The translations under genes and the position numbers were made by a program. From Desulfuromonas sp. (lineage in GTDB: Bacteria; Desulfobacterota; Desulfuromonadia; Desulfuromonadales; Geopsychrobacteraceae), in assembly GCA_002868865.1 (NCBI GenBank), contig PKUC01000054.1:1-64000 (forward strand): a stretch of 64,000 nucleotides of DNA. Direction: 5' to 3'. Within the stretch, counting starts at the first letter, position 1. Each line of letters opens with the position of its first letter. The notes under the pieces are model-generated. The model was not told where the DNA came from. It did not search any database and worked only from the letters and a program-made list of their open reading frames with translations. Positions 1 through 9,765 of the stretch are shown in pieces.

Positions 1-120
1 GGCATACTCATCCACGGTCCGATATTTGTCGGTCGCCACGCGCCAGTCATGTTCCAAAACACCGTCCCGATAGATCCCGAGGACGGTATTGCTGTTGCCA
101 ACATCGATGACTAGTAGCAT
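1..120 (-). CDS. coaX: Type III pantothenate kinase, N-terminal fragment (runs off window)
   Basis: Reverse strand from ATG at 120 reads [40 protein letters not shown], the CoaX N-terminal DxGNT-type phosphate motif. Confidence 0.88.
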   Translation of the reverse strand, partial: MLLVIDVGNSNTVLGIYRDGVLEHDWRVATDKYRTVDEYA

Positions 121-179
121 CAAATCACACCTTTTTCGTTGGTCACATTCATGGTTCACCAAGACCGAGCATTCCCGGC

Positions 180-1151
180 CTATATCGGGGTGACGTCCCC
201 CGCCAAGATCCGTTCAATTGTTCCGTCAGCGGTCTGCAGACGCAAGGCCCCGTCATCATCGAGCCCCACCACCGTGCCCTGCAGACAACCAGGGTTCAGA
301 TCAACACGCACCGTACGATCGAGCAGATCTGAGAGGCCCTCCCAGCGCCTTCTGATGGCCCAGAATCCCTCGTCGAGGTAGAGTTGATACAATCTGTCGA
401 TGTGTGTGAGCAGGCTACGGGTAAAGGCCGTGCGCGATATGGTCCGCCCCGACTCGAGGAGTACCGAAGTTGCTGGATAGCGCAGATCCTCTGGGAACTG
501 TTCCGCGGTCATATTCAGGTTGACCCCGATGCCGAGCAGAACAAAATGAACCTGTTCGGTTTCGGCACTCATTTCATTGAGCATCCCGGCTATTTTTCGA
601 CCGCCAACCAGCAGATCGTTGGGCCACTTAACCCGTACCGGAAGTTGACTGATCTCGATCAGGGCCCGGGCGGCGGCAACGGCGGAGAGGAATGTCAGTT
701 GAGGAGCCTGAGAGGGGAGAATATGGGGACGCAACAGAATGGAGCAGTAGAGATTGACACCGGCGGGAGAGGCCCAGCGCCGACCGAGGCGACCCCGGCC
801 GGCGCTTTGTCGGTCAGCCACAATCACCGTGCCCTCCGGCGCACCCTTTTCAGCGCGTTGCCGGAGATCCTGATTGGTCGAACCGGTGTCCGCCACACAG
901 TCCAACGACCAGTCGATGGCACCGGTCAGCCCGGTGGTGATTTCATCCGCCAGAAGCAGGTCGGGACCCTGCAGCAAACGATACCCCTGCGAGCGCCGTG
1001 CTTCGATATCAAACCCCAACTGCCGCAACTGCTCGACCTGCTTCCACACAGCTGCACGTGAAATATTCAGCTCCTGACTGATCTTCTGTCCGGAAATGAA
1101 CGCTCCACTCTGCTGCCGAAACAGGCTGAGGATCTGGTCGCGTGAGGTCAA
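180..1151 (-). CDS. birA: Bifunctional biotin-[acetyl-CoA-carboxylase] ligase / biotin operon repressor
   Basis: N-terminal HTH plus [12 protein letters not shown] and [17 protein letters not shown] motifs. Confidence 0.95.
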   Translation of the reverse strand: MTSRDQILSLFRQQSGAFISGQKISQELNISRAAVWKQVEQLRQLGFDIEARRSQGYRLLQGPDLLLADEITTGLTGAIDWSLDCVADTGSTNQDLRQRAEKGAPEGTVIVADRQSAGRGRLGRRWASPAGVNLYCSILLRPHILPSQAPQLTFLSAVAAARALIEISQLPVRVKWPNDLLVGGRKIAGMLNEMSAETEQVHFVLLGIGVNLNMTAEQFPEDLRYPATSVLLESGRTISRTAFTRSLLTHIDRLYQLYLDEGFWAIRRRWEGLSDLLDRTVRVDLNPGCLQGTVVGLDDDGALRLQTADGTIERILAGDVTPI

Positions 1152-1176
1152 ATCGGCTCCTTTGCCGAAAATGTGT

Positions 1177-2004
1177 CTATGAATCGAACAGCATCGAAAT
1201 ATCAGCGCCAGTGACCGAATGGGTCAGCGCGCCGATCGAGATAATATCAACTCCGGTTTCTGCAATCGCACGAACACGCTCCATATTGACACCGCCGGAA
1301 GCTTCAATCAGAGCACGTCCGGCAACAAGTGTAACCGCCTCGCGCATCTCTTCGAGGGTCATATTATCGAGCATGACGACATCGGCCCCGGCGGCCAGAG
1401 CCTCTCTGACTTCGTCGATATTGCGGGTTTCGATCTCAATTTTCAGGGTGTGGGGCAGCTTCTTCCGCGCCCGTGCAATGGCAATATCAATTCCGCCGGC
1501 GGCGGCAACATGATTCTCCTTGATCAGGACACCGTCGAACAGGCCAATGCGGTGATTCCGCCCGCCCCCCATCCTGACCGCGTATTTGTCGAGTGCGCGC
1601 AGACCGGGGACCGTTTTACGGGTATCGACGATGAAGGTGTTGGTCCCGTCGACTTCGGCGACAAACGCCGCAGTCATGGTTGCAATTCCACTCATCCGTT
1701 GCAGCAGGTTCAGAGCTACACGCTCCCCCTGCAGCAGAATGCGGGCGGGGCCTTTGATCCACGCCAACACTTCGCCGCGCCGGACCTTCTGGCCATCCTC
1801 AAGCAGTTTTTCAAAGGCCACGGCAGGATCTAAAACCGAGAAGACCTTGGCCGCAACGTCGATGCCGGCCAGCACAAAGTCTTCCTTGGCGACCAACTGG
1901 GCCCGTGCCACCGTTTCAGCATTCACCGTCACTTCGGTGGTGATATCACCAAGACCGATATCTTCTTCCAAAGCCGCGCGGACGATCCGTTCAATTTCAA
2001 ACAT
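1177..2004 (-). CDS. nadC: Nicotinate-nucleotide pyrophosphorylase (carboxylating)
   Basis: Motifs DTRKTVPGLRALDKYAVRMGGGRNHRIGLFDGVLIKENH; start at internal MFEIERIV preferred. Confidence 0.95.
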   Translation of the reverse strand: MFEIERIVRAALEEDIGLGDITTEVTVNAETVARAQLVAKEDFVLAGIDVAAKVFSVLDPAVAFEKLLEDGQKVRRGEVLAWIKGPARILLQGERVALNLLQRMSGIATMTAAFVAEVDGTNTFIVDTRKTVPGLRALDKYAVRMGGGRNHRIGLFDGVLIKENHVAAAGGIDIAIARARKKLPHTLKIEIETRNIDEVREALAAGADVVMLDNMTLEEMREAVTLVAGRALIEASGGVNMERVRAIAETGVDIISIGALTHSVTGADISMLFDS

Positions 2005-2206
2005 GTAGATGCTCCATTTTACACGCTCCACATCCCAATCCGGGTCGAAGCGAGCGTTTCTAAAAAGGTTCTCACTCTATACCACAGCAAAACCGCCCCC
2101 GCAACCCAAATCCCTGTTGTTACAGGGACAAATCCTCTTTACATTCCGGTTATTTATGTTAAAAATGGGATAACTTCCGTCAACATACAACTCCCGGGAG
2201 ACATCC

Positions 2207-3127
2207 ATGTCCGTCCATCACATTCAGTGGCTTTTCATACCGATTTTCGCCCTGCTGTTCACCGGCTGTGTCAGCAAGAGCACCTACCAGCAGAAGGCCT
2301 ATGAGGCCGAACTCCTCAGCGATGACGTCGCGCTACTGCAACTGGACATCTCAGAGCTCAAAGCGGTCAAAATCGACCTGGAGGAGCAACGATCCGCGCT
2401 GAACCAGCGCCTGATCACCGCACTCAACGACAATTCGGCGCTACAGAAGACCCTGATCAGCACCCGGGCGGACCAGACCCGGCAATCACAGAGCTTCGCA
2501 TTTCATCAGGACGAACTCAACGAACAGATCCAACAGCAGCAAACGGCCAACGAGCAGCTCATCTTTTCTATCGACCAGCTCCAGCAGGAGAAAAAGGCCC
2601 TTGCAGACCAACTGGAGAGGGAAAAGATCGCCCGTGAAGCACGAGTCGCGAAACTCAAAAACACCTACGACCAGCTGGTCTCAGCACTGGAAAAAGAGAT
2701 CGAACGGGGTGAAATCACCATCACCAATCTCGAAGGAAAACTGTCTGTCAACCTGCTGTCACAGATCCTTTTCGAATCCGGCAAAACCGACATCAGGGAC
2801 GAAGGTAAAAAACTGCTGCACAGTCTCGGAGACGTTATCAACGCCTATCCCGACAAGGCGCTCAGCATCGAAGGGCACACCGACAATCTGCAGATCACTT
2901 CGCGCCTCAAAGATCGCTTTGCCAGCAACTGGGAGCTCTCCACCGCCCGCGCCACCAGCATCGTCCACTACCTGCAGGACACCGTCGGCATCTCCGGCGA
3001 TCGCCTGGCCGCGACCGGCTTTGGTGAGTATCGCCCGGTAGCCGACAACGCCACCCCTCAGGGGCGGGCACAGAACCGCCGCATCCAGATCAACCTGATC
3101 CCCTACGAACAACCGCCGGTGCGGTAA
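2207..3127 (+). CDS. OmpA-family lipoprotein with coiled coil and C-terminal peptidoglycan-binding domain
   Basis: Lipobox LLFTGC; C-terminal GHTDN...LSTARATSIVHYL...GFGEYRPVADN...RAQNRRIQI. Confidence 0.85.
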   Translation: MSVHHIQWLFIPIFALLFTGCVSKSTYQQKAYEAELLSDDVALLQLDISELKAVKIDLEEQRSALNQRLITALNDNSALQKTLISTRADQTRQSQSFAFHQDELNEQIQQQQTANEQLIFSIDQLQQEKKALADQLEREKIAREARVAKLKNTYDQLVSALEKEIERGEITITNLEGKLSVNLLSQILFESGKTDIRDEGKKLLHSLGDVINAYPDKALSIEGHTDNLQITSRLKDRFASNWELSTARATSIVHYLQDTVGISGDRLAATGFGEYRPVADNATPQGRAQNRRIQINLIPYEQPPVR

Positions 3128-3182
3128 TCATTGACAGCCCAAACAGGGCTACCGTATAACCAACACAGCAAAAGCAGACTGC

Positions 3183-3335
3183 GCCCAGACAAGGGAAGAG
3201 GGGTGTAACTCCCCCGCGGACCCGCCGCTGTAAGCGATGACAAAGGACCATTTAATGCCACTGCGCACAAAAAGATGCGCGGGAAGGCGGTCCGGAGGAA
3301 GATTCGCGAGCCAGAAAACCTGTCGGACGCTTCAG
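3183..3335 (+). promoter_or_regulatory. Cobalamin (B12) riboswitch
   Basis: Conserved blocks: aagggaagaggggtgtaactcccccgcggacccgccgctgtaagcgatgac ... gccactg ... cgggaaggcgg ... gattcgcgagccagaaaacctg. Confidence 0.93.
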
Positions 3336-3394
3336 ACATATCGACTCCCCGGGCTTCGGGAGGCGATCGTTACAAAGCAATCACACAACGGATG

Positions 3395-3425
3395 AAGCCC
3401 GCAAACCAGATTTTTGCGGGCTTTT
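3395..3425 (+). terminator. Intrinsic terminator between riboswitch and cbiK (likely expression platform)
   Basis: aagcccgcaaaccagatttttgcgggctttt stem-loop with T-run. Confidence 0.75.
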
Positions 3426-3452
3426 GCTGTATAACAACGGAAGCAACCCTCA

Positions 3453-4430
3453 GTGAGCACCTCCAAAGTACGCCACATACTGACAGCCCTGCTGTCCTGT
3501 CTCCTGTTCAGCAGCGGAGGGCACGCCATGCTTTCAGAGAAAACTGCAATCGTTGTCGCCTCGTTCGGGACCAGCTATCCATCCGCCGTCGATTCTCTGC
3601 TGGCCATTGTTGACGACATCGAAACGACATATCCGGGCACACCGGTCCAGATGGCCTTCACCTCCAATATCATCCGTAAGAAATGGCATGGTCGCGCCGC
3701 TGACCAAGCCTACCGAACTGCACACCCGGAGGTGCCTGATTATTTCTACCAGATCAAAAACGTGCTCGGAACCCTGGCAGATTTTCAGGATCAGGGCTAC
3801 AAAACCATCGTGGTTCAACCGACCCATCTGACCAATGGTGAAGAATATCTAGATCTGCAGTCCTACATCAACGGACTGCTCTCCATCCAGACAATCAAGG
3901 ACCGCTGGCGCCCCTTCAATTACATCGCCCTCGGCAGACCGCTGATGGGCCTCGGGAGCCCTGTCGTCACAAACGAAACCGATCTGCAAAAGCTCGCAGC
4001 AGCGCTCCAAGAAGATGTCGCCCTTGCAAAGCAGCAGCAGGCAGCCCTGATCTACATGGGACACGGTAACGAGCACCTGTCGACCGGTCTCTATACAGCC
4101 TTTGAGCGAGTAATGAATGTCCGCTATCCACAGATCACCACGCTGGTGGGCCTGGTCGAAGGACACCCCGACTTTACCGATGTGGTCGCAAAGCTCCACC
4201 AACTCCCGCCCAAAAAGGTCATCCTCAAACCGCTGATGGTTGTCGCCGGCGATCATGCCAGTAACGATATGGCGGGTGATGAGCCGGATTCCTGGGCATC
4301 GCAACTGCGTTCTGCCGGATTTGACGTCACACCCATCATGCATGGACTGGGCGACAATGCCGCGGTCCGCACCCTGTTTGTCGACCACCTGCAGGATGCT
4401 GCCACGGAGGCCGGGATTGAGCTGCGCTGA
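3453..4430 (+). CDS. cbiK: CbiK-type sirohydrochlorin cobaltochelatase, with predicted signal peptide if the GTG start is used
   Basis: ASFGTSYPSAVDSLLAIVDDIE, YMGHGNEHLSTGLY, VVAGDHASNDMAGDEPDSW; N-terminal hydrophobic leader HILTALLSCLLFSSGGHA. Confidence 0.9.
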   Translation: MSTSKVRHILTALLSCLLFSSGGHAMLSEKTAIVVASFGTSYPSAVDSLLAIVDDIETTYPGTPVQMAFTSNIIRKKWHGRAADQAYRTAHPEVPDYFYQIKNVLGTLADFQDQGYKTIVVQPTHLTNGEEYLDLQSYINGLLSIQTIKDRWRPFNYIALGRPLMGLGSPVVTNETDLQKLAAALQEDVALAKQQQAALIYMGHGNEHLSTGLYTAFERVMNVRYPQITTLVGLVEGHPDFTDVVAKLHQLPPKKVILKPLMVVAGDHASNDMAGDEPDSWASQLRSAGFDVTPIMHGLGDNAAVRTLFVDHLQDAATEAGIELR

Positions 4431-5301
4431 CGCCTTAAGCTGTAACAACCGACGCTGCGAGATCGAAGTCTCCAGTCTCAGCCGATCGTTCGGCAACACC
4501 GTTGCGGTGGACGATATCAGCTTCAATGTCGGACGCGGGGAGCTGTTCGCCTTTCTTGGCCCTAACGGCGCCGGCAAGACCACCACCATCAACATGCTCA
4601 TTGGCCTACTGATACCGGACAGCGGCGAGGTCCGTTATCACGGTCAACAGTTCGACCCCAAACAACTCGCGGTCAAGCGCCTGATCGGTGTCGTCCCGCA
4701 ACACAACAACCTCGACCGCGAACTGACCGCCGCCGAAAACCTGCTGATCCACGGCCGCCTGTTCGGCATGAGCGGCAAACAGTTGCACCAACGGATCGAT
4801 ACCTGTCTCGCATTTGCCGACCTGACCGCAAAACGGGACACCCCAACCGCAAAGCTCTCAGGAGGCATGAAGCGCAAGCTGGTGATCGCCCGCGCCCTGC
4901 TCCACCAACCGGAGATCCTCTTTCTCGACGAACCGACCGTCGGTCTCGACCCACACAGCCGCCGCAAAATGTGGGCTTTTCTAAGGCGCATCAACAAAGA
5001 GCAGAAGTGCACAGTGTTTCTCACCACGCACTATATCGAAGAGGCGGAAGCCTTAGCGGATCGGGTCCTGATCATCGATCAGGCCAGAGTTATCGCCGAA
5101 GGCTCACCGCAACAGCTCAAACAATCCGCAGGAAACGTCGTCCTCGACATCTATCGTGACGACGATATCTGCAATGAATTCTTTGCTGATCGTCCGGCAG
5201 CCCTGCAGAGGCTGGAACAACTCGACACCTCGGTGCGCATCCGTGAAACCACCCTCGAAGACGTTTTTCTACAACTGACCGGCAAAAGACTCGAACCATG
5301 A
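4417..5301 (+). CDS. ABC-2 type exporter, ATP-binding subunit
   Basis: Walker A GPNGAGKTT, signature LSGGMKRKL, Walker B LFLDEPTVGLD; TTG start overlapping cbiK 3' end inferred. Confidence 0.85.
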   Translation: MSCADALSCNNRRCEIEVSSLSRSFGNTVAVDDISFNVGRGELFAFLGPNGAGKTTTINMLIGLLIPDSGEVRYHGQQFDPKQLAVKRLIGVVPQHNNLDRELTAAENLLIHGRLFGMSGKQLHQRIDTCLAFADLTAKRDTPTAKLSGGMKRKLVIARALLHQPEILFLDEPTVGLDPHSRRKMWAFLRRINKEQKCTVFLTTHYIEEAEALADRVLIIDQARVIAEGSPQQLKQSAGNVVLDIYRDDDICNEFFADRPAALQRLEQLDTSVRIRETTLEDVFLQLTGKRLEP

Positions 5302-6041
5302 TACTGGCCGGTGTGCGTGGCATCTACCTGCGCGAAATCCTGATCTTACGGCGCAAGCTGATTAAAACCCTGATGGCCGCAGCCATCTCTCCGGCGCTAT
5401 TTCTCCTCGCGTTCGGTTACGGGGTCGGCCGCGGTACCCAGATCAGCGGAGTCGATTATCTGGCGTTCCTGCTGCCCGGCCTGCTGACCATGAGCAGCAT
5501 GAATCAAGCGTACAGCATCGCAACCGAGATCAATATCTCCCGCTTTTACTTCAAGGTGTTTGAAGAATATCTGCTGGCCCCGATCCAGCGCTGGGAGATC
5601 ATCATCGGAGAGACCTGCTACGGCATCACCAAAGGGCTCATCCCCGTCCTGATTATCGGTCTATACAGCCTGCTGACCGGAGTCACCCTGAGCTTCGGTC
5701 CACTGTTTCTGGTAGCGCTGTTACTGCATCTGACGATCTTTGCCCTGCTCGGTTTCATCGCCGCGATGATCGTCAAGAGCCACAGCGATCAGGCCACAAT
5801 CAATGCCTTTTTGATTACGCCGATGATGTTTCTGTCCGGCACGTTTTTTCCTGTCGAGCAGATGCCTATGGCGATCCGCGCAGTCGCCAGCATCTTCCCC
5901 CTGACCTATTCAACACAACTGATCCGCGCAGCCCTGACACCGGGAGCCGAGGTCAACCTTGCTCTGCTTGGCACGTTGACAGTCATAGCGATGGTACTGT
6001 TTCTGATCGCCAAACAGATCGTCGCCAGGGTGGAGTTATGA
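5298..6041 (+). CDS. ABC-2 type exporter, permease subunit
   Basis: Multi-TM protein, 4-bp overlap with ATPase; LSGTFFPVEQMP motif typical of ABC2_membrane. Confidence 0.85.
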   Translation: MILAGVRGIYLREILILRRKLIKTLMAAAISPALFLLAFGYGVGRGTQISGVDYLAFLLPGLLTMSSMNQAYSIATEINISRFYFKVFEEYLLAPIQRWEIIIGETCYGITKGLIPVLIIGLYSLLTGVTLSFGPLFLVALLLHLTIFALLGFIAAMIVKSHSDQATINAFLITPMMFLSGTFFPVEQMPMAIRAVASIFPLTYSTQLIRAALTPGAEVNLALLGTLTVIAMVLFLIAKQIVARVEL

Positions 6042-6988
6042 AGAAACTTCTGGTGGGCCTGTTTCTGCTGACCCTGGGAGCGTCCTGCCTGATCGGCGCT
6101 ACGGCGATCAATCCCTTTGCGGCCAGTCCGATCGAGCGGGACATCCTGCTTTCACTGCGGCTGCCACGGGTGCTGTTCTCCGCGGTGATCGGTGCCATGC
6201 TCGGCCTGTCGGGCAGCGTGTACCAACTCACCCTGAAGAACCCGCTGGCCGACAGCTTCACTACCGGCGCCGCCAGCTCATCAGCATTGGGCGCTGTACT
6301 GGCGATCGCCTTTGGCTTGCCAGTCGCACTGGTCCCAATCGCCGCCCTCGGCACAGGACTGATCGGCCTGATAACGGTCTACCGACTGTCGAAAACCAAC
6401 AACGTCATCAATCCGGTTACCATGATTCTGGCCGGAGTGGTGATGAATATCATCGCCTCTTCGGTGATCAGCTTCGCCAAGTATTTCTTTGAAGATGCGC
6501 TCTCGTCCATCGTCTTCTGGCTGATGGGCGGCTTTTTCGTTGTCGACTGGAGCAAACTGCTGCTGTGTGCTGCAGTCCTGCTGATCTCGTATCTACTATT
6601 CACCGGACGTGCGCTACACCTCAACATGCTTGCCCTTGATGAACATTCTGCACAGACCCTCGGCGTCAACGTCAACAGATTACGCAGTATTGCCTTTGTC
6701 ATCGCGACTGCGCTGGTGGCTGTGGCCGTCAGTCACACCGGGGTCATCGGCTTTGTCGGCCTGATCGTTCCGCACGTGGCGCGCGGCCTGTTTGGCAGTG
6801 ACATGAAGCAGAACCTGTTCTTTTCATCCCTGCTCGGCGCACTGCTGCTGGTTCTGGCCGATGCCGTATCACGCAGCATCATTCCCGGTGGCGCAGAGCT
6901 ACCGGTTGGTATTATCACCGCGCTGCTCGGAGGCGTGTTCTTTCTCTACCTGCTGAGAACCCGGCGCGAAAGGTTCTGGCATGGCTGA
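6038..6988 (+). CDS. btuC: FecCD-family permease (BtuC-like)
   Basis: FecCD motifs RLPRVL, GLSGSVYQLTLKNPLADS, HTGVIGFVGLIVPHVAR. Confidence 0.85.
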   Translation: MKKLLVGLFLLTLGASCLIGATAINPFAASPIERDILLSLRLPRVLFSAVIGAMLGLSGSVYQLTLKNPLADSFTTGAASSSALGAVLAIAFGLPVALVPIAALGTGLIGLITVYRLSKTNNVINPVTMILAGVVMNIIASSVISFAKYFFEDALSSIVFWLMGGFFVVDWSKLLLCAAVLLISYLLFTGRALHLNMLALDEHSAQTLGVNVNRLRSIAFVIATALVAVAVSHTGVIGFVGLIVPHVARGLFGSDMKQNLFFSSLLGALLLVLADAVSRSIIPGGAELPVGIITALLGGVFFLYLLRTRRERFWHG

Positions 6989-7718
6989 ACTGCGGGTTTC
7001 TAAACTGCACTTTAAGCGCGGCACCTTTTGCCTGGCATTAGACGACATAACCATCGTCCAAGGCGAAAAAGTTGCAATCCTCGGCGAAAACGGCAGCGGC
7101 AAGAGTACCCTGCTGCAGCTCCTTTGCGGACTGCTGAGTGGCCATGGCCGTATCAGCTATGACGGACGCATCCTGAAAAACATCCCGGTTGCCGAACGCG
7201 CACTCCTGTTTGCGCTGCTCACCCAGACATCAGAGGTCATCTTTCCGTTCAGCGTTGAAGAAGTCGTCCGCTTTGGACGTTTCCCCCATGCGCAGGGCAA
7301 CAATTTTTCAGACGAGGACGATGAACTGACAGAACACCACCTGAACATGCTCGACCTGAGCGCCCTGCGTGACCGCCATTTCAGCCAACTGTCCGGCGGA
7401 GAGCAGCGGCGCGTCATGCTGGCCCGAGTCCTCAATCAGAAGGCACCGATCATCTACCTGGATGAACCGAACGCCAGCCTCGACATCCGCCACACCCTCG
7501 ATATCTTTGAGCTGCTGACCAGCAGAGAGGAGACCGTCATCGCCCCGGTTCATGATATCAACCTGGCAGAGCGTTTTTTTGACCGTTTCCTGCTGCTGAA
7601 ACGAGGAACGCTGCTCGCCGACGTAAAACGGGATCAACTAACCCCGGAACTGCTCACGGAGACCTATGATGTCCAGGTTGCTTGCGGCGCTGCTGCTTTT
7701 ACTTTTCAGCACCAGTAG
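6981..7718 (+). CDS. btuD: ABC transporter ATP-binding protein (BtuD/FepC-like)
   Basis: GENGSGKSTLLQLL, LSGGEQRRVMLARVLNQ, IYLDEPNASLD. Confidence 0.85.
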   Translation: MAELRVSKLHFKRGTFCLALDDITIVQGEKVAILGENGSGKSTLLQLLCGLLSGHGRISYDGRILKNIPVAERALLFALLTQTSEVIFPFSVEEVVRFGRFPHAQGNNFSDEDDELTEHHLNMLDLSALRDRHFSQLSGGEQRRVMLARVLNQKAPIIYLDEPNASLDIRHTLDIFELLTSREETVIAPVHDINLAERFFDRFLLLKRGTLLADVKRDQLTPELLTETYDVQVACGAAAFTFQHQ

Positions 7719-8448
7719 TTTCGCTGCGCAGCGGATCGTTGTGCTCGCTCCGGCTGCCGCCGATATTATTGAAAAACTGGATGCGGGTGTTCTGGTGGTC
7801 GGTAAAACCCGCAATGTTGAGGAATTCCCGCGGGCACAGAAAGTCGGCTCGCATATCCGGCCCAACCTGGAGATCATCCGCGCCCTTGATCCCGACCTGC
7901 TGATTATCTCTTCCAACAGATTCTTTTCTGCGGAGATGGCGGGACAGATCGACGCGCAGCTATTTCACTATGCACCCGACAGCCTCAACGACATTCTTCA
8001 GCAGATCAACGACCTGGCAGCGCTCCTCGAAAGAACCGAACAGGCCCGGACACTGATCGCAGCACAGCGTCGAAAACTCTCGCAACTGCAACCGATAGAA
8101 AAACCGCCCGCTGTGATCTATGAAATCACCGAAGCCCCCCTGACCATCGCGGGCAATAACAATATCCTTGCCGACCTGATCAACACGGCAGGGGGCCGGC
8201 TCATCAGCGTCGGTAGCCGCAAGATGCTCCGTTTTAATCCCGAAGCGGTTCTCAGCTCTCAGCCCGATGTCTATATCTGGCAAGTGGGGCCGATGAACCA
8301 GCACCCGACACCACCAGCTGAACGCGCCCTCTACCATCTGCTCGATGCCGATTTTCTGAAGGTCGATCAACTTCAGTACTCACGCGCCAACACCCGCAGT
8401 TTCGATAATGCGCTGACCCTGAACCGTTATTTCAGAGAAAGACAATGA
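7666..8448 (+). CDS. btuF: Periplasmic cobalamin/metal-chelate binding protein (BtuF-like)
   Basis: Signal peptide MMSRLLAALLLLLFSTSSFA; VVGKTRNVEEFPRAQKVGSHIRPNLEIIRALDPDLLI; overlaps btuD end. Confidence 0.8.
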   Translation: MMSRLLAALLLLLFSTSSFAAQRIVVLAPAAADIIEKLDAGVLVVGKTRNVEEFPRAQKVGSHIRPNLEIIRALDPDLLIISSNRFFSAEMAGQIDAQLFHYAPDSLNDILQQINDLAALLERTEQARTLIAAQRRKLSQLQPIEKPPAVIYEITEAPLTIAGNNNILADLINTAGGRLISVGSRKMLRFNPEAVLSSQPDVYIWQVGPMNQHPTPPAERALYHLLDADFLKVDQLQYSRANTRSFDNALTLNRYFRERQ

Positions 8449-8452
8449 ACCT

Positions 8453-9178
8453 ATGAACGCTCTCCCCGGACATTTTTACGCAGTCGGTATCGGCCCGGGA
8501 TCACCCGACCTGCTGACCGTTCGCGCGGTAAAAATCATCGAATCGGCCGACATTATCCTCACGCCGCAGGCAAAAGGCAGCAATCGCTCTCTGGCACTCC
8601 ACGCCATCGAGCCCTACCTGAGGTCACAGGAGATCCTGACCGTCAACTATCCCATGCAGCGAAACGGTCATGACACCCGCGAGCGCTGGAACAGCATAGC
8701 TGTAGAGATCTTAAACAAACTGCAGCAGGGCGTATCAGTTGCGATGGTCACCATCGGAGACCCTCTGATTTTTGCAACGACCAGCTATATGATCTCCGGT
8801 CTGAGTACAGCCCTGCCATCCGAAAACATCCACCTTATCCCTGGCATCAGCGCCTTCCAGATCGGCGCCAGCCGTTTCCACGATCCGCTCACCCTGCAGG
8901 AAGACCGACTGACATTGATGTCGGCCACCGACTTGACCGCAGTAGAGAATGCTCTTAACCATTGTGAGACACTGGTCCTCTATAAAGCGGCCAGTGTTAT
9001 TGATGAGTTACTGGAAATACTAAAAAAACGCGGTTTACTGCCCACAACAAAGCTTGTCAGTTGCGCAGAACAGGGAGAGGGGGAGCTGATTTTAAACGGA
9101 CTAGAAAACGGCATACCTGAAGATCTGAGCTATATGACCACACTCATTATCAGACTTGGCGAAAAACAGTGGACGTAA
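8453..9178 (+). CDS. cbiL: Precorrin-2/cobalt-factor II C20-methyltransferase
   Basis: FYAVGIGPGSPDLLTVRAVKIIESADII, VTIGDPLIFATTSYM (tetrapyrrole methylase fold, CobI/CbiL type). Confidence 0.82.
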   Translation: MNALPGHFYAVGIGPGSPDLLTVRAVKIIESADIILTPQAKGSNRSLALHAIEPYLRSQEILTVNYPMQRNGHDTRERWNSIAVEILNKLQQGVSVAMVTIGDPLIFATTSYMISGLSTALPSENIHLIPGISAFQIGASRFHDPLTLQEDRLTLMSATDLTAVENALNHCETLVLYKAASVIDELLEILKKRGLLPTTKLVSCAEQGEGELILNGLENGIPEDLSYMTTLIIRLGEKQWT

Positions 9179-9203
9179 CTCACCACAAACAGATTCAATT
9201 CTT

Positions 9204-9569
9204 TCATGGAATCCGACGTGTTGGCTTCCGCAGCAGATAAACCGTGACGCCCGTACCAACCACCACGAGACCCCCCTTCGCCCAGAGCAGCGAAATAAAC
9301 AGGATCGAAACTGTGATCGACAGCCAGATCAGTCCAATCGCGGCCACCTTAGCCCGCAGCGGGATCCCCCGGCCATCCAGATAACAGCGAACGGTCGGGC
9401 CAAGGTGCGGATGATCGAGCAACCAGCGATGAAACCGCTCCGAGCTGCGTGCAAAACAGGCCGCGGCCAGAAGAAGCAGCGGAACCGTCGGCAACAACGG
9501 CACAAAAATTCCGAGCACGCCCAGGCCAACACAGCCAAAGCCAACGCCCATCAGGGCAACATGTAGCAA
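9204..9569 (-). CDS. DUF454 (YbaN family) small membrane protein
   Basis: GVLGIFVPLLPTVPLLLLAAACFARSSERFHRWLLDHP. Confidence 0.85.
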   Translation of the reverse strand: MLHVALMGVGFGCVGLGVLGIFVPLLPTVPLLLLAAACFARSSERFHRWLLDHPHLGPTVRCYLDGRGIPLRAKVAAIGLIWLSITVSILFISLLWAKGGLVVVGTGVTVYLLRKPTRRIP

Positions 9570-9708
9570 CTTCGTAGTCAGAACGTTTCGCCTTTTATCG
9601 ATTCAGATTGCCACGTTTCCCAAGTGTCCGAACCCAGTGATAGCAGAAGACCAATCGACATTCCACATCATTCGCCACAGACCCCCGGCGACTACCGGAC
9701 AATAAAAA

Positions 9709-9742
9709 AACCGGCAACTGACAGATCAGCTACCGGTTCTAT
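9709..9742 (-). terminator. Intrinsic terminator downstream of oadA
   Basis: Minus strand AACCGG-TAGCTGATCTGTCAGTTG-CCGGTT then T-run. Confidence 0.6.
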
Positions 9743-9765
9743 TCGTTCATAAAAACAAAGGACAG

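Noticed and set aside
384-1061. 225-aa plus-strand ORF antisense to birA
   Set aside because: Shadow ORF over a clear BirA coding region.
3103-3339. 78-aa minus ORF across the cobalamin riboswitch
   Set aside because: Interval is explained by a highly conserved riboswitch on the plus strand.
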